DNA of 11,843 bases from Baffinella frigidus. Taxonomy: Eukaryota; Cryptophyceae; Cryptomonadales; Baffinellaceae. The notes under the pieces are model-generated. The model worked only from the letters and a program-made list of their open reading frames with translations. It was not told the DNA's origin and did no database searches. The stretch is taken from contig MU646783.1 of assembly GCA_026770585.1 (NCBI GenBank), positions 81,500 to 93,342 of the forward strand, given 5' to 3'. A program made the position numbers and the translations under genes. Shown one piece after another: positions 5,768 through 10,772 of the stretch (its first letter is position 1; the number at the start of each line of letters is the position of its first letter).

Positions 5768-6174
5768 CTGCTCGTTGGGGGTTTGGGGTTTGGGGTTTGT
5801 GGTTTGCGGTTTGTTGTTTGGGGGGTTTGGGAGTTTGGGGGGTTGGGGTTCAGGGTTTGGGGGTTTGGGGTTTGGGGTTTGAGGGTTTGGGAGGTTTGGG
5901 AGTTTGGGGGGTTGGGATTTGGGGTTGGGGGTTCGGGGTTTGGGGTTCGGGTTTTGGGGTTCGAGGGTTTGGGGGTGTGGGGTTTGAGGTTTGGGATTTG
6001 GGGTTCGGGATTCGGGGTTTGGGGTTTGGGGTTTGGTATTTGGGGTTGGGGGTTTGGGATTTGGGGTTTGGGGTTTGGGGTTGGGGGTTCGGGGTTTGGG
6101 GTTTGGGGGTGTGGGGTTTTGAGGTTTGGGGTTTGGGGTTCGGAGTTGGGGGTTTGAGGTTTGGGGTTTGAGGC
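5768..6174. repeat. G-rich (GGGGTTT)n block
   Basis: About 400 bases of GGGGTTTGGGG, GGGGTTCGGG and GGGGGTTGGGG, a distinct variant from the TTTAGGG block on the other side of the exon. The plus strand has closely spaced G runs suitable for quadruplexes. Its Gly-Phe-Val-Trp and Pro-Lys-Thr translations come from the repeat period and are not genes. Confidence 0.9.
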
Positions 6175-6183
6175 TTGGGGGAC

Positions 6184-6231
6184 CTTCTCCGCCGCCTGCG
6201 CGAAGAGCTCTTGTTCCTTCTCGACGAGCTC
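6184..6231 (-). CDS. Exon-like segment ELVEKEQELFAQAAEK
   Basis: A 48-base phase-0 segment ending in GAGAAG|GTCCCC; the acceptor is placed at GTAAGAG|GAGCTC, just after an in-frame TAA. It is a shorter paralogue of 6326-6397, sharing ELVEKE and a Gln-Ala-Glu end, and the introns of both start with GTCCCCC. The acceptor region has been replaced by the palindrome at 6239-6280. Confidence 0.5.
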
Positions 6232-6238
6232 CTCTTAC

Positions 6239-6296
6239 AAGGGGGTCGCAACCTCCTTACTAAGGGGTTGCGACCCCCTTACAAGGGGGTCGCGAC
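6239..6296. repeat. Palindrome AAGGGGGTCGCAACC and third copy
   Basis: Arms AAGGGGGTCGCAACC and GGTTGCGACCCCCTT are perfect inverted repeats around CTCCTTACTAAGG-type DNA (6239-6280). A further ACAAGGGGGTCGCGACG follows directly and pairs with the middle CCCCCTT. Confidence 0.8.
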
Positions 6297-6325
6297 GTCG
6301 TTTGCGCATATTGGGGTGGGGGGAC

Positions 6326-6397
6326 CTTTTGCTCCGCCTGCTCGGCAAGCTCTTTTTCCTTCTCGACGAGCTCCTCATCCTTCAACACAAGCTGCAC
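6326..6397 (-). CDS. Exon-like segment VQLVLKDEELVEKEKELAEQ
   Basis: A 72-base, 24-codon, phase-0 segment bounded by CACACCAG|GTGCAG and CAAAAG|GTCCCC. The peptide starts VQLVLKDEELVEKEKE and ends AEQK, a clear heptad-like pattern with Leu and Val at the core positions. The acceptor is confirmed by the relic at 7121-7150, which shares CACACCAG and LVLKDEEL. A shorter paralogue is at 6184-6231. The frame is also open for six codons upstream (HEIAHQ). Confidence 0.65.
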
Positions 6398-6415
6398 CTG
6401 GTGTGCGATTTCGTG

Positions 6416-6480
6416 GTTAGGGTTGGGGGGTTGGGGGGTTCGGGATTTGATCGCGGTGAGTGTTTATGATTAATACGCCA
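6416..6480. repeat. Short G-rich tract and GTGTTTATGATTAATACGCCA
   Basis: GGTTAGGGTTGGGGGGTTGGGG is repeated with changes at 7165-7200, in both cases just beyond the same exon acceptor. GTGTTTATGATTAATACGCCA at 6460 has an imperfect direct copy, GTGTTTATCATAACCACGCCA, at 6560-6580 flanking the small foldback. Confidence 0.6.
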
Positions 6481-6481
6481 C

Positions 6482-6554
6482 GGCAACGAAATTTACTACA
6501 GAAATGGATCATACTAGTAATTATAAAAGCATGTGTGTAGTAAATTTCGTTGCC
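6482..6554. mobile_element. Small foldback element, 73 bp, perfect 19-bp inverted ends
   Basis: GGCAACGAAATTTACTACA at 6482-6500 and TGTAGTAAATTTCGTTGCC at 6536-6554 are perfect inverted repeats around 35 bases. Imperfect direct repeats of about 21 bases flank it. Confidence 0.75.
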
Positions 6555-6572
6555 ACTGCGTGTTTATCATAA

Positions 6573-6698
6573 CCACGCCAGAGTCTTCGAAGGGGTCGCC
6601 AAAAGTCAATTCCCCTGCAAGTCAGTAGTTTTCAAACGTCAAAAACCGTGTCCTGACACGGTTTAAAAAAATTAACCCCCTCCTCCACTCTGGCGTGG
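6573..6698. mobile_element. Foldback element with CCACGCCAGAGT ends, 126 bp
   Basis: Perfect 12-base inverted ends, CCACGCCAGAGT and ACTCTGGCGTGG. Inside is a 22-base hairpin, AAACCGTGTC-CT-GACACGGTTT (6643-6664). Size and ends match the element at 3140-3262. Confidence 0.7.
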
Positions 6699-6748
6699 AA
6701 ATACTCGTCCGGGTGAGATCTGGGGCCTCCGAGTGGCTCGCAGGCAAC

Positions 6749-6940
6749 TACAGTTCACCTACCCTAACACATGCTACCGTAACACATACTTACCCTCCAC
6801 ACACACTCCTTCGGCCGGCCCCCGATTCCCCCCTGCAAGGAAGTATGCCTGAAGGGTGGACGCCATAACGCATACCTACCCTCCACACATACTCAATCAG
6901 TCCGGCCCCGACGGGTATGTGTTAGGGTAGGTCCACTGTA
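6749..6940. mobile_element. Foldback element, 192 bp
   Basis: Ends TACAGTTCACCTACCCTAAC(ACAT) and their inverted partner at 6917-6940 agree at 22 of 24 bases. Inside, a block with CACATACTTACCCTCCACAC and CGGCCGGCCCC is duplicated (about 6782 and 6868). No coding capacity. Confidence 0.7.
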
Positions 6941-7044
6941 CGCGTTCGTCCTTGTGACGGTGACGCTCGTACGATAGGCAATACCGCAGAGACGTAGGCT
7001 TCTCCTACGGATATCCTAACCGGTTCGTGGTTAATCAGATGGAC

Positions 7045-7098
7045 GGTATCCGTGAAGCCTCCGGTGGCTACTAAGTGGTTACTGGCTGAGCTCAGCCA
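7045..7098. repeat. Copy of ATGGACGGTATCCGTGAAGC block plus GGCTGAGCTCAGCC palindrome
   Basis: ATGGACGGTATCCGTGAAGC with CTCCGGTGGCTACTAAGTGG is shared with 8178 and 8351 and, inverted, with 7890. It is followed by the 14-base perfect palindrome GGCTGAGCTCAGCC at 7084. Confidence 0.75.
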
Positions 7099-7120
7099 CC
7101 AAAAATCAACCAAGAAGACT

Positions 7121-7150
7121 TAGCTCCTCATCCTTCAACACTAGCTCCTC
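7121..7150 (-). pseudogene. Truncated copy of the LVLKDEEL exon
   Basis: After CACACCAG the minus strand reads EELVLKDEEL and then leaves the parent sequence. There is no GT or GC donor at the break, and TGA follows within six codons. The intron side (GGGATTTGGTGGTTAGGGTT) is also shared with the parent at 6326-6397. Confidence 0.6.
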
Positions 7151-7242
7151 CTGGTGTGGGATTTGGTGGTTAGGGTTGGAGGGTGGGGGGTGGGGGGTTA
7201 GGACTTAGCGCGGGAGCCTCCCGAGCCGTCTCCTCAATGTTA

Positions 7243-7424
7243 ATAGGCCAACGTCCTGAAAACCGGGTAGTTGAGCCTACGGTATTGCGTACAGTAGGCC
7301 GTAGGGTTCCTAGGACCTAGTGTTAGGAACCACCTAATGTTTCGTAGGACCCCCCCTGGCCCCTACGGCCTAGCGTAGGCGATACCGTAGGCTTTACTAC
7401 CCGGTGTTCAGGACATTAGCCTAT
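7243..7424. mobile_element. Long-armed foldback element, 182 bp
   Basis: Arms of about 63 bases: left begins ATAGGCCAACGTCCTGAAAA, right ends TTCAGGACATTAGCCTAT, with CCGGGTAGT, GCCTACGGTAT and TAGGCCGTAGG matched inside. The loop holds the shorter inverted pair GGTTCCTAGG/TTAGGAACC. AATGT occurs just outside each end (7236 and 7426) and may be a target-site duplication. No reading frame. Confidence 0.85.
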
Positions 7425-7441
7425 GAATGTCTTGCGCCTTC

Positions 7442-7612
7442 CCACACGAGGCTATTCAGGCAAACAGAATAAAAGCACGTTTTAGGGGTTTGTGGGGAAA
7501 GCTACACGGAAAGCGTGCAGCAATGGCTCCAATTGCTGGCCTTTGGCGTGTTTCCTGGGCAATAATCCAATTATTGACTTAGAAATCCGTTCGCATAGAT
7601 AGCCTCGTGTGG
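7442..7612. mobile_element. Foldback element with CCACACGAGGCTAT ends, 171 bp
   Basis: Perfect 14-base inverted ends, CCACACGAGGCTAT and ATAGCCTCGTGTGG. Small internal hairpins include CAGCAATGGCTCCAATTGCTG and CAATAATCCAATTATTG. Its ends share CCACACGAG with the element at 9219-9409. Confidence 0.7.
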
Positions 7613-7784
7613 TAGGGTTTCAGGTTTTAAGGCATGCTCCTTGGCCTCAACTCGGCCCAAAATGGCCCGAAAATCCCTTCGTAGCCCGCTGTGTGGTTCG
7701 GCATGGTGTGGGGTGTAGGGTTTCAAGGCATGCTTCTCGGCTTCACGCTCCTCCTGCGCGAGCAGAACACACCATCAGCACCCT

Positions 7785-8302
7785 CCACCCTTTCAACTCC
7801 GCCTTTCACCCTTCACACCGTGAACAATAAACCCTACGTTCTAAACCCTGAACCAGCTTCTCTCTAACCGCTTACCAACCGGGGGCTTCACGGATACAGT
7901 CCATCTAAACGAGTTGTACTAGAATCGTATCCATTGTCCTGGAGCCTAACCGGAATTTCGCCTTGAAGTCAAGGTGAAAAGGAACTCGGCCGCTGCTAAG
8001 TGGAAGGGGCCTGCTTCACGTCGAGGGCCTTATTCATCCCATGCAGACTCTCCTGGAGCGCCTCCACCCCCTTCTCTCTACCACCTAGCTGCGAGCAAAG
8101 ATCTTCTCACCTTGAATCCAAGGCGAAATTCCGGTTAGGTTCTAGGGCAATGGATAAGATGCCAGTACAAATCGCATAGATGGACGGTATCCGTGAAGCC
8201 TCCGGAGGCTACTAAGTGGTTGGCGAGAAGCTGGTTCAGGGTGTAGGGCGCAGGGTTTATTGTTCACGGTGTGAAGGGTGAAAGGCGGAGTTGAAAGGGT
8301 GG
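7785..8302. mobile_element. Large inverted repeat, 518 bp, enclosing an exon copy
   Basis: Arms of about 192 and 195 bases (7785-7976 and 8108-8302) match throughout with scattered differences: CCACCCTTTCAACTCCGCC at the outer left pairs with GGCGGAGTTGAAAGGGTGG at the outer right, and CGCCTTGAAGTCAAGGTG pairs with CACCTTGAATCCAAGGCG at the inner edge. The 131-base centre holds the exon copy 8011-8088. Arm sequence (ATGGATAAGAAGCTAGTACA and ATGGACGGTATCCGTGAAGC) also lies next to the intact exon at 8401, so the arms come at least partly from the intron of that exon. Confidence 0.85.
8011..8088 (-). CDS. Exon copy REKGVEALQESLHGMNKALD inside the foldback, GC donor
   Basis: A 78-base, 26-codon segment bounded by GCTCGCAG|CTAGGT and GTGAAGCAG|GCCCCT. 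It aligns with 8401-8475 (EALQESLHGMNKALDVKQ against EALQENLDGMNKALDAKQ) and has no stop. Differences from the parent are a GC donor instead of GT and a changed acceptor followed by C. Mostly conservative amino-acid changes suggest that it is either still used or recently copied. It lies in the centre of the 518-bp inverted repeat. Confidence 0.5.
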
Positions 8303-8339
8303 CTGCTAAGTGGAATAGGCAATGGATAAGAAGCTAGTA

Positions 8340-8400
8340 CAAATCGTATAGATGGACGGTATCCGTGAAGCCTCCGGAGGCTGCTAAGTAGAATAGGGAC
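8340..8400. repeat. Third copy of the ATGGACGGTATCCGTGAAGC block
   Basis: AAATCGTATAGATGGACGGT and CTCCGGAGGCTGCTAAGTAG repeat the block in the right arm of the large inverted repeat (8165-8220). AGCCTCCGGAGGCT within it is a perfect 14-base palindrome. It is the start of the intron after exon 8401-8475. Confidence 0.75.
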
Positions 8401-8475
8401 CTGCTTCGCGTCGAGGGCCTTATTCATCCCATCCAGGTTCTCCTGGAGAGCCTCCACCTCCTTCTCTCCCGCCGC
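8401..8475 (-). CDS. Exon-like segment AAGEKEVEALQENLDGMNKA
   Basis: A 75-base, 25-codon, phase-0 segment bounded by GCAAAACAG|GCGGCG and GCGAAGCAG|GTCCCT. The peptide starts AAGEKEVEALQENLDGM and ends LDAKQ; acidic, basic and Leu spacing suits a coiled coil. It has one relative inside the inverted repeat (8011-8088) and three shorter ones to the right (8584-8639, 8724-8747, 8864-8887). This is the fullest version with a GT donor and is probably the parent or closest to it. Confidence 0.65.
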
Positions 8476-8583
8476 CTGTTTTGCGCGTGTATCTCAGTAC
8501 ACAGCGAATCCGGAGATTTTGCAAAAGTCAACACCCCCACGAATCTGTCAACTTTAGAAACGGGATACACGCGTTCTGCGTAC

Positions 8584-8639
8584 TTATTCATCCCATCCAG
8601 GTTCTCCTGGAGAGCCTCCACCTCCTTCTCTCCCGCCGC
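8584..8639 (-). pseudogene. Copy of the AAGEKEVEALQ exon lacking its last codons
   Basis: After CTACTCAG it reads AAGEKEVEALQENLDGMN identical in DNA to 8401-8475, then stops at AATAA|GTACGC. If that GT is the donor, the 56-base exon ends out of phase and the next exon would be read in a wrong, Arg-rich frame. Most likely a relic. Confidence 0.6.
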
Positions 8640-8723
8640 CTGAGTAGGCGTTAGGGTTATAGGTGTTGGGTTCTGGGGTTTAGGGTGTAGGGATGAGTGT
8701 GTAGGGTTTAGGGTTTAGGGTTT

Positions 8724-8747
8724 CTCCACCTCCTTCTCTCCCGCCGC
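8724..8747 (-). pseudogene. 24-base exon start relic AAGEKEVE
   Basis: After GCAAAACAG the minus strand gives the first eight codons of the 8401-8475 exon and then runs into CCCTAAACCC repeat without a donor. Confidence 0.65.
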
Positions 8748-8863
8748 CTGTTTTGCGCGTGTATCTCAGTACACTGCGAACCCGGAGATTTTGCAAAAGT
8801 CAACACCCCCACAAATCTGTCAACTTTAGAAACGGGATACACGTTCTGTGTACTCCGATGTGC

Positions 8864-8887
8864 CTCCACCTCCTTCTCACCCGCCGC
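8864..8887 (-). pseudogene. 24-base exon start AAGEKEVE with possible GC donor
   Basis: Eight in-phase codons after CTACTCAG, followed by GTGGAG|GCACAT. A GC donor would make this a 24-base microexon in phase 0, but it is as easily a fragment left by deletion of 27-32 bases relative to the sister unit at 8584-8639. Confidence 0.4.
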
Positions 8888-8973
8888 CTGAGTAGGCGTG
8901 AGGGTTATAGGTTTTGGGTTCTGGGGTTTAGGGTGGAGGGATGAGTGTGGAGGGTTTAGGGTTTAGGGTTTAC

Positions 8974-9218
8974 TATAATCGCACGTTGAACCCGTGAGAT
9001 GTGCTCGCCAGTTTTCCACGGGATAGGCCCGATCAGATCCTTGCCTCGGGGCTGATAGGCCCGCCTCGAGTCTGATAGGCCCGGGCTCACTATTTTGGTG
9101 TCTGGGTCCTTGCTTACAAGAACGTCACGGAAGGGACTACATGGTATGGTGGGCACGTTGGTTTTGATCCGCCCTGAACGCTCGTTCTCTCTCTCTTTCC
9201 CCCAAAGGACTCCACGGT
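8974..9218. other. Unassigned stretch with CTGATAGGCCC triplet
   Basis: GATAGGCCCG occurs three times at about 9023, 9053 and 9074. A 88-codon open frame on the minus strand crosses it but has no recognisable motif, start context or coiled-coil character. Nothing else was recognised. Confidence 0.35.
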
Positions 9219-9409
9219 CCACTCGAGAATGCTAGAGGGGCCTATTGGCATGTGGGGTTGTAAAACCTTTTACCAGGATAAGGTGTTCCAACCTCGTAAC
9301 CGGCCCAACCAGGGCTTCAGTGGCGCCAAGGGCAATGAAAGTCACTGCACAAATGCTACACATAAAATTATCTTGGTTGTAAATAGGCCCCTCTTGCATT
9401 CTCGTGTGG
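9219..9409. mobile_element. Foldback element with CCAC(T/A)CGAGAATGC ends, 191 bp
   Basis: Left end CCACTCGAGAATGCTAGAGG and right end, read inverted, CCACACGAGAATGCAAGAGG, continuing GGCCTATT: 26 bases with two mismatches. The core has no shared feature with other elements. CCACACGAG is also the end of the element at 7442-7612. Confidence 0.75.
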
Positions 9410-9447
9410 TCGGGATAGATGCGCCCGCCTGCAGACTATCTTCCAAT

Positions 9448-9629
9448 TCAGGCTGACCGTGGCCTTTGTTTAAATGTCAGTTATTCACTCGCGTCCAGGT
9501 TTGTACGGGGCTGGTCACGTTACCGCCCAAATATCGGGCGGCAACGCGGCCAATTCCCGTACAAAACGTCTAAACGAGGTTTTACATAGCCACTGTTAGA
9601 TTTTAAACAAAGGCAACGGTCAGCCTTGA
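9448..9629. mobile_element. Multi-stem foldback element, 182 bp
   Basis: Outer arms TCAGGCTGACCGTGGCCTTT and its partner ending GGCAACGGTCAGCCTTGA extend to TTTAAA (27 and 28 bases). Inner stems GTTTGTACGGG/CCCGTACAAAAC (9498, 9556) and GTTACCGCCC/GGGCGGCAAC (9519, 9536) fold within, so almost the whole element could form one long hairpin. No reading frame. Confidence 0.85.
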
Positions 9630-9674
9630 GTGGTTAACACCCATAATCTAGCTCTGCCCCAGGTAGGTTGGCAG

Positions 9675-9787
9675 ACTATTCTCAAGTTGACATCCTTGGT
9701 CCGTGCAACGGTTTGTACCCCGGCGAAAAAGTTGACGGGTTTGCAGCGAAAAAGTTGACGGGTTTGCAAACCCGTCAACTTTTTCGC
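9675..9787. repeat. GTTGAC repeat ending in a 42-bp perfect palindrome
   Basis: GCGAAAAAGTTGACGGGTTT at 9723 is repeated directly at 9746 and then inverted, so 9746-9787 is a perfect palindrome with 20-base arms and the two-base centre GC. Upstream, TTCTCAAGTTGACA matches the minus strand near 3086. Confidence 0.9.
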
Positions 9788-9963
9788 TCCAAGTGGTTGG
9801 CTCGCCAAAGAACACAATTAGAGAGAAGCTCCGAAAAAAGCTTTGCCTTGTCTTACATTTATTTTACTTGCCCTGCATGTGTTCTACTTGCACGTTTGTA
9901 CCAGATTCCCCGTGCTAAATATATTTAAAGCGAACCCAGTTTTGATCAGGCACAGGGTAGGAC

Positions 9964-9993
9964 CTGCTGGGCAGCGAGGGCCATGGCGTGCTC
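9964..9993 (-). pseudogene. Exon relic EHAMALAAQQ truncated by an inverted piece
   Basis: The last ten codons and donor of the 69-base exon are present. The first 39 bases are replaced by ATCATAAAACTGGGCTCG (9995-10012), an inverted copy of CGAACCCAGTTTTGAT at 9931-9946 in the same unit. This explains the 143-base spacing. Confidence 0.7.
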
Positions 9994-10106
9994 AATCATA
10001 AAACTGGGCTCGCCCTACATGTATTATACGTGCACGTTTGTACCAGATTCCCTGCTCTAAATGTATTGTATGGCGAAGCGAGTTTTAATCAGGCACAGGG
10101 TAGGAC

Positions 10107-10175
10107 CTGCTGGGCAGCAAGGGCCATGGCGTGCTCCTGCGTCGCGCGGACCGCGGGCTCCTCCGCCAGCTTTGT
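10107..10175 (-). CDS. Exon-like segment TKLAEEPAVRATQEHAMALA, array copy 2
   Basis: A 69-base, 23-codon, phase-0 segment bounded by GGGAGAG|ACAAAG and GCCCAGCAG|GTCCTA. It matches 10293-10361 except for a few bases, one changing the final Lys to Gln. A Pro replaces the Gln seen at the same place in 10480-10548, which would disturb a continuous helix. Intact frame. Confidence 0.55.
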
Positions 10176-10292
10176 CTCTCCCTACATGTATTTTACTTGC
10201 TCTACATGTGTTTTAATTGCGCGTTTGTACCAGTTCCCTCCTCTAAATGTATTTTACGGCGAAGCGAGTTTTAATAAGGCACAGGGTAGGAC

Positions 10293-10361
10293 CTTCTGGG
10301 CGGCGAGAGCCATGGCGTGCTCCTGCGTCGCACGGACCGCGGGCTCCTCCGCCAGCTTTGT
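10293..10361 (-). CDS. Exon-like segment TKLAEEPAVRATQEHAMALA, array copy 3
   Basis: A 69-base phase-0 segment bounded by GGGAGAG|ACAAAG and GCCCAGAAG|GTCCTA. Same peptide as the copy at 10107 apart from the final Lys. Silent changes between the copies (GCC/GCT, CGC/CGT) while length and frame are kept are compatible with selection, though the sample is too small to test. Confidence 0.55.
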
Positions 10362-10479
10362 CTCTCCCTACATGTATTTTACTTGCTCTACATGTGTTTT
10401 AATTGCGCGTTTGTACCAGGTTCCCTGCTCTAAATGTATTGTATGGCGAAGCGAGTTTTAATAAGGCACAGGGTAGGAC

Positions 10480-10548
10480 CTTCTGGGCGGCGAGGGCCAT
10501 GGCGTGCTCCTGCGTCGCGCGGACTGCCGCCTGCTCCGCCAGCTTTGC
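10480..10548 (-). CDS. Exon-like segment AKLAEQAAVRATQEHAMALA, array copy 4
   Basis: A 69-base, 23-codon, phase-0 segment bounded by TTGTGCGCAG|GCAAAG and GCCCAGAAG|GTCCTA. It starts AKLAEQAAVRATQEHAM and ends AAQK. Unlike its copies it has AEQAA rather than AEEPA and a canonical-looking acceptor with an upstream pyrimidine tract, so it is likely the founder. Its acceptor resembles the unit of the minisatellite at 1905-2450. Confidence 0.65.
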
Positions 10549-10772
10549 CTGCGCACAAGAGGCCCATAAAAGTTGACTAACCCGGACGCTGCGAACAAGA
10601 GAAGAAAACGTCGTGTGAGCTCAGTATTTATTACTCAATAAAGCGGCTGAGCTCTAGGGCCGCGCGCGTCCAACCCCTGCACCCTCAACCCCAACCCCCA
10701 GTATACCAAAACCCAAACCCTAACCCCCAAAATCTCAAACGACAAATCCCAATCCCCAAACAAACACCATAC
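10549..10772. other. Intron-like stretch with C-rich repeat and small exon relic
   Basis: Contains AAAGTTGACTAAC at 10568, TGCGAACAAGAGAAG at 10591, a partial minus-strand copy of the next exon (LELSR, 10640-10657) and CCCTAACCCCCAAA-type DNA at 10665-10750, which is telomere-like in the opposite orientation to the block at 5267-6174. Confidence 0.55.

Larger units (their letters stand above)
8452..8973. repeat. Tandem duplication (about 272 and 250 bp) of exon start, short intron and telomere-like tract
   Basis: Each unit contains CTCCACCTCCTTCTC(T/A)CCCG, the 106-base piece TTTTGCGCGTGTATCTCAGT ... GTTCTG(C/T)GTAC, a second exon start, and GGGTTATAGGT(G/T)TTGGGTTC with a (TTTAGGG) tract. 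The 106-base piece has inverted ends CGCGTGTATC/GATACACGCG in the first unit (8484-8493, 8564-8573) and inner GTCAAC words. Differences between units are few, so the event is fairly recent. Confidence 0.8.
9820..10548 (-). repeat. Tandem array, about 186 bp period, four exon-bearing units
   Basis: The marker CACAGGGTAGGACC starts at 9951, 10094, 10280 and 10467 (spacings 143, 186, 187). Each unit also has TTTGTACCAG, CTCTAAATGTATT, GCGAAGCGAGTTTTAAT and a minus-strand exon ending (C/A)AG|GTCCTACC. The units at 10107 and 10293 are almost identical, so the array is young or homogenised. The first unit is shortened. Confidence 0.9.

Noticed and set aside
5734-6251. Open frames of Gly-Phe-Val-Trp (plus) and Pro-Lys-Thr-Pro-Asn (minus), 120-145 codons
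   Set aside because: They follow the period of the GGGGTTT repeat, are open in several frames at once and have no non-repeat sequence.
9229-9456. 75-codon plus-strand frame and an 88-codon minus-strand frame at 8956-9222
   Set aside because: The first lies within the 9219-9409 foldback. I looked for retroelement integrase or reverse-transcriptase motifs in both and found none.
9448-9629. tRNA or structured RNA gene from the multi-stem fold
   Set aside because: The stems are nested in one long hairpin with no cloverleaf, T-loop or polymerase III box pattern; terminal inverted repeats explain it.
9988-10461. 157-codon plus-strand open frame repeating YMYFTCSTCVLIARLYQ
   Set aside because: It spans the 186-bp tandem array (a multiple of three, so the frame stays open) and runs antisense to the exons. 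The minus-strand exons have splice borders in each unit and fit the rest of the window better.
10635-10645. AATAAA polyadenylation signal on the plus strand
   Set aside because: All coding evidence is on the minus strand and no plus-strand gene ends here, so the hexamer is probably chance.
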